Of a stretch of DNA of 64,000 bases, positions 17,994-26,644 are shown piece after piece. The notes under the pieces are model-generated. The model made no database searches, was not told the DNA's origin, and saw only the letters and a list, made by a program, of their open reading frames with translations. Each line of letters begins with the position of its first letter. Position 1 is the first letter of the stretch. Source of the stretch: Rhodoferax sp. (GTDB lineage Bacteria; Pseudomonadota; Gammaproteobacteria; Burkholderiales; Burkholderiaceae_C); contig JAIFLV010000013.1 in the NCBI GenBank assembly GCA_020048895.1, positions 1-64,000 on the forward strand. The letters run 5' to 3'. Both the position numbers and the translations under genes were made by a program.

Positions 17994-18683
17994 ATGCAAA
18001 AGTATGCAGCAGAGTTCGTCGGTACGTTCTGGTTGGTTCTCGGTGGTTGCGGCAGCGCGGTCTTGGCTGCGGCGTTTCCGGGGGTGGGCATTGGGCTGAT
18101 GGGGGTGTCGCTCGCGTTTGGTTTGACGGTGCTCACGATGGCGTATGCCATTGGCCACATTTCCGGTTGCCACCTTAACCCGGCGGTATCGGTTGGGCTT
18201 TGGGCGGGAGGGCGATTTCCCTCGAACCAATTGGTTCCCTACATCCTGGCGCAAACCCTGGGGGCGATTGTCGCGGGAGGCGTCCTGTACCTGATTGCCA
18301 CCGGGAAAACCGGCTTTGATGTGGCCGGTGGCTTTGCCTCCAACGGCTACGGTGCGCATTCGCCCGGTGGCTACTCGCTGCAAGCCGCGTTGATCACCGA
18401 AGTGGTCATGACGATGATGTTTCTCATCATCATTCTGGGCGCAACAGATACGCGTGCTCCAGCCGGGTTTGCACCGATCGCGATTGGCCTGGGCCTGACA
18501 TTGATCCACCTGATCAGTATTCCCGTTACCAATACGTCCGTGAACCCTGCGCGCAGCACTGGAGTGGCACTTTATGTGGGTGACTGGGCAACGGCCCAGT
18601 TGTGGCTGTTCTGGTTGGCACCCATTGCGGGTGCTTTGCTCGGGGCATGGGTCTACCGTTTCATTGGAAAGAACCAGGCCTGA
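17994..18683 (+). CDS. aqpZ: aquaporin Z
   Basis: A 229-residue water channel. Both pore NPA loops are intact (GCHLNPAVS and TSVNPARS), with arginine after the second NPA and histidine and phenylalanine positions expected for a water-selective filter ([17 protein letters not shown]). An AAAGG site precedes the ATG. The gene sits 13 bp behind the MscS-type channel, and with the lipoprotein gene these three form a plausible osmotic-response unit. Confidence 0.95.
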   Translation: MQKYAAEFVGTFWLVLGGCGSAVLAAAFPGVGIGLMGVSLAFGLTVLTMAYAIGHISGCHLNPAVSVGLWAGGRFPSNQLVPYILAQTLGAIVAGGVLYLIATGKTGFDVAGGFASNGYGAHSPGGYSLQAALITEVVMTMMFLIIILGATDTRAPAGFAPIAIGLGLTLIHLISIPVTNTSVNPARSTGVALYVGDWATAQLWLFWLAPIAGALLGAWVYRFIGKNQA

Positions 18684-18712
18684 AACATCGACGTTGAGTC
18701 ACAAGAGAGATC

Positions 18713-20764
18713 ATGAAGCACCACTACATCAAGTTATCCCTTGCTGCGAGCCTTGCCATCAGCACCATGGCCCATGCAGGCAGTTTTCTGAATGACGTTC
18801 CAGCGCTGGGATTTTCACCCGCCAACATGGATACCAGCATCAACCCGCGCCAGGACTTTTACCGCTATGCCGCTGGCAGTTGGCTCAAAAAGACCGAAAT
18901 TGCGCCCAGCGATCCAGACGTCGGCGGCTTTACGCTGCTGGCGCATAACCTCGACAAACAACTACTGACCCTGATCAAGGAAGCCGCTGCAGCCACTGAT
19001 GCGCCCAAGGGAAGCTCCCGCCAGCAAGTCGGTGACTTTTACAAGGCGGCCATGGACGATGCGCGCCGCCATACGTTGGGCCTCAAGCCGCTGGAAGCAG
19101 ACTTGCAGCGCATCAAGGCAGCGCGCGGCACACCGGCCGACTATGGCGGCCTTGCCGGCCGGTTGCAGGATGGATTTGGGGGCTCGCCGCTGATCATGGC
19201 AGCCGCCATGCCGGATGCGAAGGACAGCAGCACCAGCGTATTGGTATTGGCGCCTGGTGGGCAACTGCTCGAACAGGACGAGTACGCCAAGCCCGAACAC
19301 CAGAAGCTACGCGACATCTATCGCCAGTACGTTGTGGCGATGTTGAATGGAGTCGGTGATTCAGTCGATGCCGCCCGGAGCAATGCGGCCAAAGTTCTGG
19401 CTATGGAGGCACGGGTCGCAGGGTCCATGATGACGCCTCTGCAGATGCGGGATCCAGCCAACACCTACAACATGATGACGCTGGACCAGGCGCAGGCGCT
19501 GATTCCGGCGATCGAACTGCGAGCGTTCCTTAAAGAGTTGGGCGTCGCACCACCTAAAAAGGTGCAGGTGATTGACATCAACGCCATGAAGGCGCTGCAA
19601 CGGATGCTCACCGAACTGCCGGTAGACGATGTGAAGCAACTGCTGCGATGGTTTCTGGTAGCCAGTCGCGCCTCGGAACTTGGGCGGCCTTACAGCTTGC
19701 AGGAAGAGGCGTTCACGACCTTACGCAAAGGCCTGAAGAAACCCCCGGAACAAGAGCGCGTGGTCACGCAGCAGATTGGGGCGCAGCTGTATCACCCCTT
19801 GTCGCAGTTGTACGTGCAGGCCTACTTCCCTGACACTACGAGACGCGAAATCACCGAGATGGTCGGGCATATCAAGGACGAGTTCGCCACTCGCCTTCGT
19901 AGCAACACCTGGCTGGACGACGCGACCCGCAGCGCAGCACTTGAGAAGCTTGGAAAAATTGACATTCAGGTGGGCTACCCCAGTGGATGGATTGATTTCA
20001 GCAAGCTCGACATTCGCCCGGACGACCATTTCGGCAACGTGCAGCGTGCCAATCGCTTCGCATTTCAGCGCGATATGGCGCAGGTTGATAAACCCGTTCT
20101 CAAGAATCGCTTTGCGGTAGCGACCAAGACCACACCGATTGCGGTGAACTCCGCTTACAACTTCACCACCAACACTATTGACATCACGGCTGCCATCCTG
20201 CAGCCGCCGTTCTACCAGCCAGGGGCCGATGTCGCCGCCAATTACTGCGCTATCGGCGGGGTGATCGGCCATGAGATCACCCATGGTTTTGACAGTCTGG
20301 GACGCCAATTCGATCCGCGCGGAAACCTGCGCAACTGGTGGACGCCGAAGGCTGATAAAGAGTTCAAGCAGCGCACCGACGTGCTGGTTGATCAGTACAG
20401 CCAATACGAAATCCTGCCCGGCCTGATGCACAACGGCGCTATGACCGTGACGGAGAACACTGCTGACCTGGGTGGCATCACGCTAGCCCATGCCGCCTTG
20501 AAGCGCTATCTGGCGAAGAACCCCACCCCGGACGTCGACGGGCTGAATGCTGACCAACGGTGCTTTGTAGCCTGGTCGCAGATGTGGGCCTACAAGGCCC
20601 GCTCTGAACGTCTGCGGTTTCTGGTGTCTGTCGATGTCCATGCCATTGCATCGGTGCGTGCCGTAGCGCCGCTGCTACACCTTGATGCGTTCCACCAGGC
20701 TTTCGGTACCCGTCCGGGCGACCCAATGTGGCGTGCGCCAGAAAAGCGGGTACGCATATGGTGA
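18713..20764 (+). CDS. M13 family zinc metalloendopeptidase (PepO/neprilysin-like)
   Basis: A 683-residue exported M13 peptidase. It begins with a signal peptide (LAASLAISTMAHA). The catalytic zinc motif is VIGHEITHGFD (HExxH at 520-524), the third ligand lies in ENTADLGG (Glu581), and the substrate-binding motif NAYYN appears as NSAYNFTTN. The C-terminus has the family ending (FGTRPGDPMWRAPEKRVRIW). It cleaves short peptides in the periplasm. The stop overlaps the start of the following CPBP gene (TGATG). Confidence 0.93.
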   Translation: MKHHYIKLSLAASLAISTMAHAGSFLNDVPALGFSPANMDTSINPRQDFYRYAAGSWLKKTEIAPSDPDVGGFTLLAHNLDKQLLTLIKEAAAATDAPKGSSRQQVGDFYKAAMDDARRHTLGLKPLEADLQRIKAARGTPADYGGLAGRLQDGFGGSPLIMAAAMPDAKDSSTSVLVLAPGGQLLEQDEYAKPEHQKLRDIYRQYVVAMLNGVGDSVDAARSNAAKVLAMEARVAGSMMTPLQMRDPANTYNMMTLDQAQALIPAIELRAFLKELGVAPPKKVQVIDINAMKALQRMLTELPVDDVKQLLRWFLVASRASELGRPYSLQEEAFTTLRKGLKKPPEQERVVTQQIGAQLYHPLSQLYVQAYFPDTTRREITEMVGHIKDEFATRLRSNTWLDDATRSAALEKLGKIDIQVGYPSGWIDFSKLDIRPDDHFGNVQRANRFAFQRDMAQVDKPVLKNRFAVATKTTPIAVNSAYNFTTNTIDITAAILQPPFYQPGADVAANYCAIGGVIGHEITHGFDSLGRQFDPRGNLRNWWTPKADKEFKQRTDVLVDQYSQYEILPGLMHNGAMTVTENTADLGGITLAHAALKRYLAKNPTPDVDGLNADQRCFVAWSQMWAYKARSERLRFLVSVDVHAIASVRAVAPLLHLDAFHQAFGTRPGDPMWRAPEKRVRIW

Positions 20765-21528
20765 TGCCCGACAACGATCGCATCGCGCGGCTGGAAGACC
20801 AGGGGCGCGATTTCCCGTACTACAACGGCCTGCCTGTGCCGCTTTCTGCACGGCAGTGGCTGCTGGTTTTGGCCGGCGTGGTAGCGGGCTTCGTGGCGCT
20901 GGTGCTGCCCATTACCTGGCCGGGTGGAATGTTTGGCCAGTTCATCCCTGCGGTTCTGTTGCCCTGCATTCCGTTGGCGGTATTGGCCTTTATAGTGCCG
21001 CACGACTGGAAGGCAATTTTTGGCAAAGTCGGTGGTCGCGAGTTGCGGCTCATGCTAGGGTTTGGTCTGCTGAACTTGGTTGTGAGCATGACTGTCGGCG
21101 TCATAGTCCATGCACTGACCGAAGTGACTCCCAATGCATCCGCGGCGCAATTGGCTGGTCTTGATGCGGCAGGACGTGTCGCGTTTTTCGCCAAGACGAT
21201 CCCCCAGCTTTTTGGCGAGGAGGTCATTACCATCCTGCCGTTTCTGGCGGTCATGCAACTGCTTTCCAAGGGCTTTGGCGTGGGACGCAAATCAGCATTG
21301 GTGGGTGCCTGGCTGGTGACTTCCTTGCTCTTTGGACTGATTCATCTTCCGACCTATGGCTGGAATGTGGTGCAGTGCATCGTGGTCATCGGGTCGGCAC
21401 GCCTGATGCTCACGCTACCCTGGATCATGACCAAGAATATCTGGGTTTCCACCGGAGCGCATATCGTGAACGATTGGGTGCTTTTCTCCATGGTATTACT
21501 GGGCGCAAGCCTTGCGGGCAAGGGGTAA
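20764..21528 (+). CDS. CPBP-type intramembrane protease family protein
   Basis: About 254 residues and six or seven hydrophobic helices, with the CPBP/ABI motifs in order: GEEVITILPFLAVMQ (the glutamate pair, though the usual EExxxR arginine is absent), LFGLIHLPTYGWNVVQC (conserved His) and HIVNDWVLF (His-x-x-x-D/N). These proteins are homologous to the CAAX prenyl protease Rce1. The missing arginine may mean altered activity. Start chosen at the ATG that overlaps the peptidase stop; in-frame ATG and GTG codons lie 6 and 3 bp upstream. Confidence 0.82.
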   Translation: MPDNDRIARLEDQGRDFPYYNGLPVPLSARQWLLVLAGVVAGFVALVLPITWPGGMFGQFIPAVLLPCIPLAVLAFIVPHDWKAIFGKVGGRELRLMLGFGLLNLVVSMTVGVIVHALTEVTPNASAAQLAGLDAAGRVAFFAKTIPQLFGEEVITILPFLAVMQLLSKGFGVGRKSALVGAWLVTSLLFGLIHLPTYGWNVVQCIVVIGSARLMLTLPWIMTKNIWVSTGAHIVNDWVLFSMVLLGASLAGKG

Positions 21529-21577
21529 TGTGCAAAAATCTGCGTTCCGACCTGCAACTTAACAATCCGCAACTCCT

Positions 21578-22213
21578 ATGCCCATCAAGTTCATTGCCCG
21601 GACGCTGACTCCGCTCATTTCTTTGGCCTTGCTCCTTGGGCCACTACCGGTGCGTGCAGAACAGAGAATCCGATGCGACAGCCCGGGATTTGGCTACCGG
21701 CACTGCAGGGCAGACACGGACAACCGGGTCGAGCTGGTGCGGACCTATTCGCTGTTTGCCTGCCGCGAGGGCCAATCCTGGGGCTACGACCATCGCGGTG
21801 TGTGGGTGGACCGCGGATGCTCGGCGGAGTTCAAGGTGGGCCACCGCGGGGGCGGAGGCGACGACACCGGCAAAGTGGTTGCAGGCGTTGCGCTGGTTGG
21901 GCTTGTGGCACTCCTTGCCGCCAACGCGAACAAGAACAAGCAGGAGAGTCAGGAAGTGGCATCCTGGGCCATTGGCACCTTTTCAGGGTTTGACCGAACC
22001 GAGGGTCTTGACGTGCAAGTGACCATTCTTCCGGGCGGACAGGTCACAGGACGTGCGGGCAGCAATGAGTTTACGGGCTCCTTCAAGGGCAACAAACTGC
22101 AGGCTGGCCGGCATGCTTTTCAGGTCGAGCAATCTGGAAACGGTTTTGAGGCAACCGATGACAACGATTCCCGGCACCGCGTGACGTTCAAACGTGTCGG
22201 CAGTGGTTACTGA
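21578..22213 (+). CDS. DUF3011-like exported protein
   Basis: A 211-residue protein with a signal peptide (PLISLALLLGPLPVRA). Residues ~28-90 match the DUF3011 pattern (RIRCDSPGFGYRHCRAD, then SWGYDHRGVWVDRGCSAEF) with four conserved cysteines. A Gly-rich segment and one hydrophobic helix (VVAGVALVGLVALLAANAN) follow, then a polar C-terminal beta-like region. DUF3011 has no settled function; the layout suggests an envelope-anchored protein. Confidence 0.78.
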   Translation: MPIKFIARTLTPLISLALLLGPLPVRAEQRIRCDSPGFGYRHCRADTDNRVELVRTYSLFACREGQSWGYDHRGVWVDRGCSAEFKVGHRGGGGDDTGKVVAGVALVGLVALLAANANKNKQESQEVASWAIGTFSGFDRTEGLDVQVTILPGGQVTGRAGSNEFTGSFKGNKLQAGRHAFQVEQSGNGFEATDDNDSRHRVTFKRVGSGY

Positions 22214-22228
22214 TATTGGAGTGTGATG

Positions 22229-23107
22229 ATGCAAGTTTCTCGTTTCATTCGGTTGGCCCTTACGTGCATGGCGTGGCTGCCATTGGTGGCCATCGCCGAT
22301 ACATCGGCGCCCGGTTCCGGCTTCACTGACCCGGCTGGCGTCGCGCGCCGACCGGCACCTGCCGATATTGATCCGGTGATGCGCCCGGCGGCGGTAGACA
22401 CATTGGCTACGTTACGCAATCGTGGCGTGTTGCGCGTTGGCGTGGTGCCGGTGGAGCCGATGGTGATGCTTGGTAACGATGGTGCCCTGATGGGCTACAG
22501 CGTCGACATTGCGCGAAAGCTTGCGGTGGATCTGGGTGTGAAGGTTGAGTTCATCCAGTCGTCCTGGCCCAACGTCATTTCAGACTTGCTGGAGCGTCGC
22601 TTTGATCTGATCGCTTCGGGCCTGTGGATTACTGCACCACGTGCGCTGGTCGTCAACTTCACAAGCCCTACCGCGGTGGAAGGTGTCTACTTGATCGCAG
22701 GCAAGAAGAAAGCGGCACGCTTGAATACGCAGGCAGACTTCAATCGTCCCGGTGTGACCATCGCCATCTATGCAGGTGCCGCACAGGAAGCGCTGGCGCA
22801 GCGCGCATTCCCCAAGGCAACACTGATTCAAGTGCAGGACGACCCGCTGAATCAGGTGCTCGGTGGGTTTTCCCATGCTGCATTGGTTCCGTCACTCACA
22901 CCACAAGTGGTGGTGAATGCTGCGCCCGATAAATTGAAACTCGCGCTGGCAAGCCCCGTGGGCACCACTTCGGCAGCCATCGCCGTGCGCAAGGGTGATC
23001 CGGATTTCCTGAGCTTCCTCAATACCTGGTTGGCGTTGCAAGCCGAGCAGGGGTGGCTGCAGGAGCGCAAGGACCACTGGTTTGCGATGTCAAACTGGAT
23101 CAAGTGA
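22229..23107 (+). CDS. periplasmic substrate-binding protein (SBP_bac_3 family)
   Basis: A ~292-residue extracellular solute-binding protein of the amino-acid type (SBP family 3), with a signal peptide (LALTCMAWLPLVAIA), a ~45-residue linker and the domain start LRNRGVLRVGVVPVEP, then GYSVDIARKLAVDLGVKVEF and LLERRFDLIASGLWIT. No permease or ATPase genes are nearby, so it may serve a distant ABC transporter or act as a sensor-like orphan. Three consecutive start codons (22223, 22226, 22229) are possible; GGAG at 22218 gives the best spacing for the last. Confidence 0.85.
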   Translation: MQVSRFIRLALTCMAWLPLVAIADTSAPGSGFTDPAGVARRPAPADIDPVMRPAAVDTLATLRNRGVLRVGVVPVEPMVMLGNDGALMGYSVDIARKLAVDLGVKVEFIQSSWPNVISDLLERRFDLIASGLWITAPRALVVNFTSPTAVEGVYLIAGKKKAARLNTQADFNRPGVTIAIYAGAAQEALAQRAFPKATLIQVQDDPLNQVLGGFSHAALVPSLTPQVVVNAAPDKLKLALASPVGTTSAAIAVRKGDPDFLSFLNTWLALQAEQGWLQERKDHWFAMSNWIK

Positions 23108-23212
23108 CTTTTTGTCGTACGCAGTAAGGGGCTAAAGCGATGTTGTTGGCAAGTGGGCCTCTGGCGCGTTCGTGCAACGCATGTTCTTTCCATTTTTCAA
23201 AGGAGAAACGTT

Positions 23213-23410
23213 TTGGGATACCAACAATTTCTTGCCGCAGCGCTGTGTGCGTTCCTGTGCGGCTGCAGTTCCACGGAGGTTGTGCAAGCCCCGCTGGAAG
23301 TGACCATTGGCCAGCAATTGATAGACCTGAAAAAGGCGCGTGACAACGGTGTGTTGAATGCCAAGGAATACGACAACCAACGTCGTCGTCTGATCGACAA
23401 CGTCAAGTAG
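23213..23410 (+). CDS. small SHOCT-like lipoprotein
   Basis: About 65 residues. TTG start with AGGAG seven bases upstream; the signal ends in a lipobox (AFLCGC). The C-terminal half (IGQQLIDLKKARDNGVLNAKEYDNQRRRLI) splits into QLIDLKKARDNGVLNAKEY and a basic tail, the pattern of the short SHOCT helix-pair. Followed 9 bp later by a second protein of the same plan, so the pair likely arose by duplication. Confidence 0.68.
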   Translation: MGYQQFLAAALCAFLCGCSSTEVVQAPLEVTIGQQLIDLKKARDNGVLNAKEYDNQRRRLIDNVK

Positions 23411-23419
23411 GAGCGCAGG

Positions 23420-23644
23420 ATGAACACATCAAGAAGCATATCAATCGGCGTCGCGTTGGTGTTGGTGCTCACAGGTTTGACGGGCTGCGTCAGTAGCAGT
23501 CGCAGCAATGTCACCGTGCAGGAATCGATCAAGTTCTCAAAGGGCCAGGAGTTGAACGACCTCTTGCGCGCAAAACAGGCTGGCGCAGTGACTGATGCCG
23601 AGTACGAAACCTTGCGGCGTGTGTTGATGGAGCGGCCCAACTGA
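23420..23644 (+). CDS. small SHOCT-like lipoprotein
   Basis: A 74-residue lipoprotein (lipobox LTGC) whose C-terminus (ELNDLLRAKQAGAVTDAEYE, then TLRRVL) matches the SHOCT pattern. It is a diverged neighbour of the gene just upstream, with the same length and organisation. ATG start with a GGAGCG upstream site. Function unknown. Confidence 0.75.
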   Translation: MNTSRSISIGVALVLVLTGLTGCVSSSRSNVTVQESIKFSKGQELNDLLRAKQAGAVTDAEYETLRRVLMERPN

Positions 23645-23648
23645 GAGC

Positions 23649-24311
23649 GTGTATCGAACGCATTTGACATCATTGCTTTCCATGGCATTGGGATTGGCAA
23701 TGGCAACCGTGGCACTTGCTGCGCCCATGCCGGTCACTGCAGCACGTCCAACTTTTCACTGCACCAAAGCGCAAGGCACGGTGGAGGCGTTGGTCTGTGG
23801 CGACCCTGCATTGGCCGCACGCGACCGTGAACTCGCCGCCGTTTATAAAACCGTCGCCGCTCGGGCCAAAGGCAAACAAGCTACTACGCTGCGCGCCGAA
23901 CAACGCGGTTGGGTCAAAGGCCGCAATGAGTGCTGGAAGGCGCAGGACACCACCTGGATTACTGCCACCTGGACCGTGAATTCAGTGACTGCCTGCATCG
24001 ATGCGCAGTACCGTTTGCGCACATCCGAGTTGCAAGCTACATGGCACTTGATAGCCCCCAAAACAGTTGCTTATGCCTGTCAGAACGACCCAGCCAACGA
24101 AGTTGTTGCGAACTACTTTGCGACCGACCCACCCACCATTCGACTGGAGCGCGGCGACCGCACCATCACCCTATGGGGCGTGGGCGAGACGTCATTGCGC
24201 ACCTACGAAGGCCCCAACGTCAGCGCTGTGCACAAAGCGCCTACGCTGCAGGTGAACTGGCTTGACACCAACACCGGCAAGACTGAGGCCTTGCGGTGCA
24301 GCGCACGGTAA
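23649..24311 (+). CDS. LprI/DUF1311-like secreted protein with MliC-like C-terminus
   Basis: A 220-residue exported protein starting at GTG, signal peptide SMALGLAMATVALA. Residues ~35-125 fit the LprI N-terminal domain (FHCTKAQGTVEALVCGDPAL, LRAEQRGWVKGRNECW, ACIDAQYRLRTSEL) with paired cysteines. The C-terminal part (VAYACQNDPANEVVANYF, RTITLWGV, TYEG, ALRC) resembles an MliC/PliC c-type lysozyme inhibitor fold. If so it is a two-domain periplasmic lysozyme inhibitor; the second assignment is weaker than the first. Confidence 0.72.
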   Translation: MYRTHLTSLLSMALGLAMATVALAAPMPVTAARPTFHCTKAQGTVEALVCGDPALAARDRELAAVYKTVAARAKGKQATTLRAEQRGWVKGRNECWKAQDTTWITATWTVNSVTACIDAQYRLRTSELQATWHLIAPKTVAYACQNDPANEVVANYFATDPPTIRLERGDRTITLWGVGETSLRTYEGPNVSAVHKAPTLQVNWLDTNTGKTEALRCSAR

Positions 24312-24472
24312 CGTTTGCGCAGTACTCATCAGGGTGCCTGGTGGGCCTGAGGATTTCTAGGAAAAAGTGGCTGCAGCGACCGTGCGGCAGGCGTGGGTAG
24401 CTATGAAATAAAGAGCATTCCGGTCAGATGGCCATGGCTTCAATGGGGATGCCACCCACGTTCAGACGTAGT
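24312..24472. other. intergenic, convergent
   Basis: About 160 bp between convergent genes. I see no clear terminator, repeat or small gene. Confidence 0.5.
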
Positions 24473-26644
24473 TCACAACGCGCGGCTGCGCCGAATATGC
24501 TGGACGAGTTCGCTGTAGTGCACCGGCTTGTTAAACATGGCGGCCATCACGCCGGAGTCGCGCAGAGCAGCATGTTCCGCGGCCAGGCTCTGTGGAACGA
24601 GCACCGCTGAGGGAAGGCGCGCCCAGGCGATCTGGGCACGGTTTTTCAGGAACCAGCTTTGGGCCTGCTCCAAACTGAGGTGGTCTTCAATGTCGCCGAT
24701 AACGAAGACAACTTCCTCATCTTGCACCAAAGTGGCATGCGCAGCCTCTCGCGTAGCCACCGACAGCAGGCGGTAACCCAAAGGCGCAAGGAGATTGTTC
24801 AAGGACTCGGCGAGGCCCGCATCCGCGCTCATTAGCAAGACGGCCGGGGACAAAGCCATCGGCTCAGGGATGGCGTCCTGCGGGTCGCTGTCGAACGTGG
24901 TGCCATAGTGCCGCGCCAACTCGGGCCAGAAGCTCGGGCCAACTGCTTCCATCACCTCGTGCACCGTGGTGTCGCCCGAAATGATGCGCAGACTGCCCGA
25001 AGCTGCCAGCGACTTGAGGCCGCCTTCGCGCAGCGCGTCCAGTGTGGTCAGGCGCGACTCTCCGGCCGCTACTGCGTCGCGCAGCGCGGGGGACATCTCC
25101 ACAATGTCCACAATGGGCAGGCGGCCGAAGAACCCGGTGTAATCGCAAGTTTTGCAGCCAATTCGACGGTAGCGGGGCGGGTTGTGCGTGGTCTGCAAGA
25201 AAGCCAGCTCTTCGGGCGAATAGGGCTCGGTCACCGGTGCGCGGCACTCGGTGCACAGGGTGCGGCACAGACGCTGCGCCGCCACGGCAGCCAGCGCATC
25301 GGCCAGCACCGTGGGCTCAATGCCCAAGCCGAGCAAGCGGGGGATTGCCGTCAACGCGTCGTTGGTGTGAAGGGTTGACAACACCAAATGCCCGGTGAGC
25401 GAGGCCTGCACGGCAATTTCTGCAGTCTCGGCATCGCGGATTTCACCCACCAGCACGATGTCGGGGTCCTGTCGGAGGATGGAGCGCAGGGCTTGCGCGA
25501 AACTGCGGCCCTGGCGCTCGTTCACATCCACCTGGGATACGCCCGGAATACGGTACTCCACCGGATTCTCCACCGTGATGATGTTCACTGAGTGGCTGTT
25601 GAGCTCGGACAACATGCCGTACAGCGTCGAGGTTTTGCCGCATCCCGTGGGCCCGGTCAGGATTACCATGCCTGATGGGCGACGGATGACACGGCGCAGG
25701 GTTTGCAGCGCTGCCAGCGAGAAGCCGGCACCACTGAGCCGGCGCACGCGCCCCTGCTCCAAAAAGCGGATGACCAGCCGCTCTCCCTGGCTGGCTGGCA
25801 GCACCGACACCCGCATGTCAAATTCACGGTCCTGCAGTACCAGGCTCATGCGGCCATCCTGCGGAATCATGCTGTTGGTGGAGTCCATGCCGCATTTGGT
25901 CTTGAAGTGGCGGATCAGGGTCACCGCCACGGCATCTTGGAGCATCACCACACGTCGCAGCTTGCCATCGACGCGAACGCGCACTGAAGCCGAGCCGACG
26001 AAAGGCTGAATGTGCAGGTCCGACGCACGCTGCTCGATTGCCGATGCCAGCATGGCCCGCCCTAGCGTGACGATGGAACTCTCGTTGCCTCGTGCTGAGG
26101 GGATGCCCATCTCACTTACGCTCGCACCCGCCTGGCGCAGTGCTTCACGACCATAGGCAACAGTGGCGGCGATCTCGATAGCATCGGGAGCAGCCAGTAC
26201 CCATTGCACGGGGCGGTTGACCATGAAGCGCAATTGATCGTTTGTACTCTCGTCAAACGGGTTGCTGGTCGCCACGACCAAAGTAAGTTGGTCTAATCGG
26301 AGCGGCAATACCTTGTGGGTACGGCAAAACTGGGAAGGCACCAGCGACAATGCCGCCGATTCTGCATCTTCCAACCCTTGGGCAAATTCCAAACCCATCG
26401 CTGGAGCGAGCTTTCGAGCAATGCCCTTTTCGTCTAGACCACTGGCGGTGACAAGGTTCTGCCAAAGCCGCAGGTACCCGTCAACCCCATCGAGCCGGCT
26501 CAGTTCGGGGCGCTCCGGGAACACCTGCCGAACCGCCTCGAGCAACGCTGTGACCGGGTCGGACTGATAACCAGAGGAAATAGTCACTTCAGTCCCTTGC
26601 AGTGGTCGCACGGTGGCGGATTTAGCGGCAGTTGGTGTCGACAT
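24473..26644 (-). CDS. GspE/PilB-family secretion ATPase with C-terminal receiver-like domain
   Basis: A 723-residue ATPase of the type II secretion/type IV pilus assembly class. Order: MshEN-like N-terminal domain (about 30-170), the ATPase core with Walker A GPTGCGKTS (331-339), Asp-box and Walker B DIVLVGEIRD (395-404), HTND, and a zinc-binding pair CTEC/CKTC (464-500). Unusually, residues ~600-723 look like a response-regulator receiver domain (VLLMSADAGLAESLNNLL, Asp651 in FVIGDIED, Lys706 in NKPVH). The acidic pocket is incomplete, so it may be a pseudo-receiver. It overlaps the pilin gene by 23 bp and ends the three-gene operon. No inner-membrane platform protein or secretin gene is adjacent. 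Confidence 0.88.
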   Translation of the reverse strand: MSTPTAAKSATVRPLQGTEVTISSGYQSDPVTALLEAVRQVFPERPELSRLDGVDGYLRLWQNLVTASGLDEKGIARKLAPAMGLEFAQGLEDAESAALSLVPSQFCRTHKVLPLRLDQLTLVVATSNPFDESTNDQLRFMVNRPVQWVLAAPDAIEIAATVAYGREALRQAGASVSEMGIPSARGNESSIVTLGRAMLASAIEQRASDLHIQPFVGSASVRVRVDGKLRRVVMLQDAVAVTLIRHFKTKCGMDSTNSMIPQDGRMSLVLQDREFDMRVSVLPASQGERLVIRFLEQGRVRRLSGAGFSLAALQTLRRVIRRPSGMVILTGPTGCGKTSTLYGMLSELNSHSVNIITVENPVEYRIPGVSQVDVNERQGRSFAQALRSILRQDPDIVLVGEIRDAETAEIAVQASLTGHLVLSTLHTNDALTAIPRLLGLGIEPTVLADALAAVAAQRLCRTLCTECRAPVTEPYSPEELAFLQTTHNPPRYRRIGCKTCDYTGFFGRLPIVDIVEMSPALRDAVAAGESRLTTLDALREGGLKSLAASGSLRIISGDTTVHEVMEAVGPSFWPELARHYGTTFDSDPQDAIPEPMALSPAVLLMSADAGLAESLNNLLAPLGYRLLSVATREAAHATLVQDEEVVFVIGDIEDHLSLEQAQSWFLKNRAQIAWARLPSAVLVPQSLAAEHAALRDSGVMAAMFNKPVHYSELVQHIRRSRAL

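Noticed and set aside
20253-20290. GCTATC... in the M13 peptidase gene as another repeat copy
   Set aside because: It encodes the conserved AIGGVIGHEITH zinc motif and lacks the other repeat blocks.
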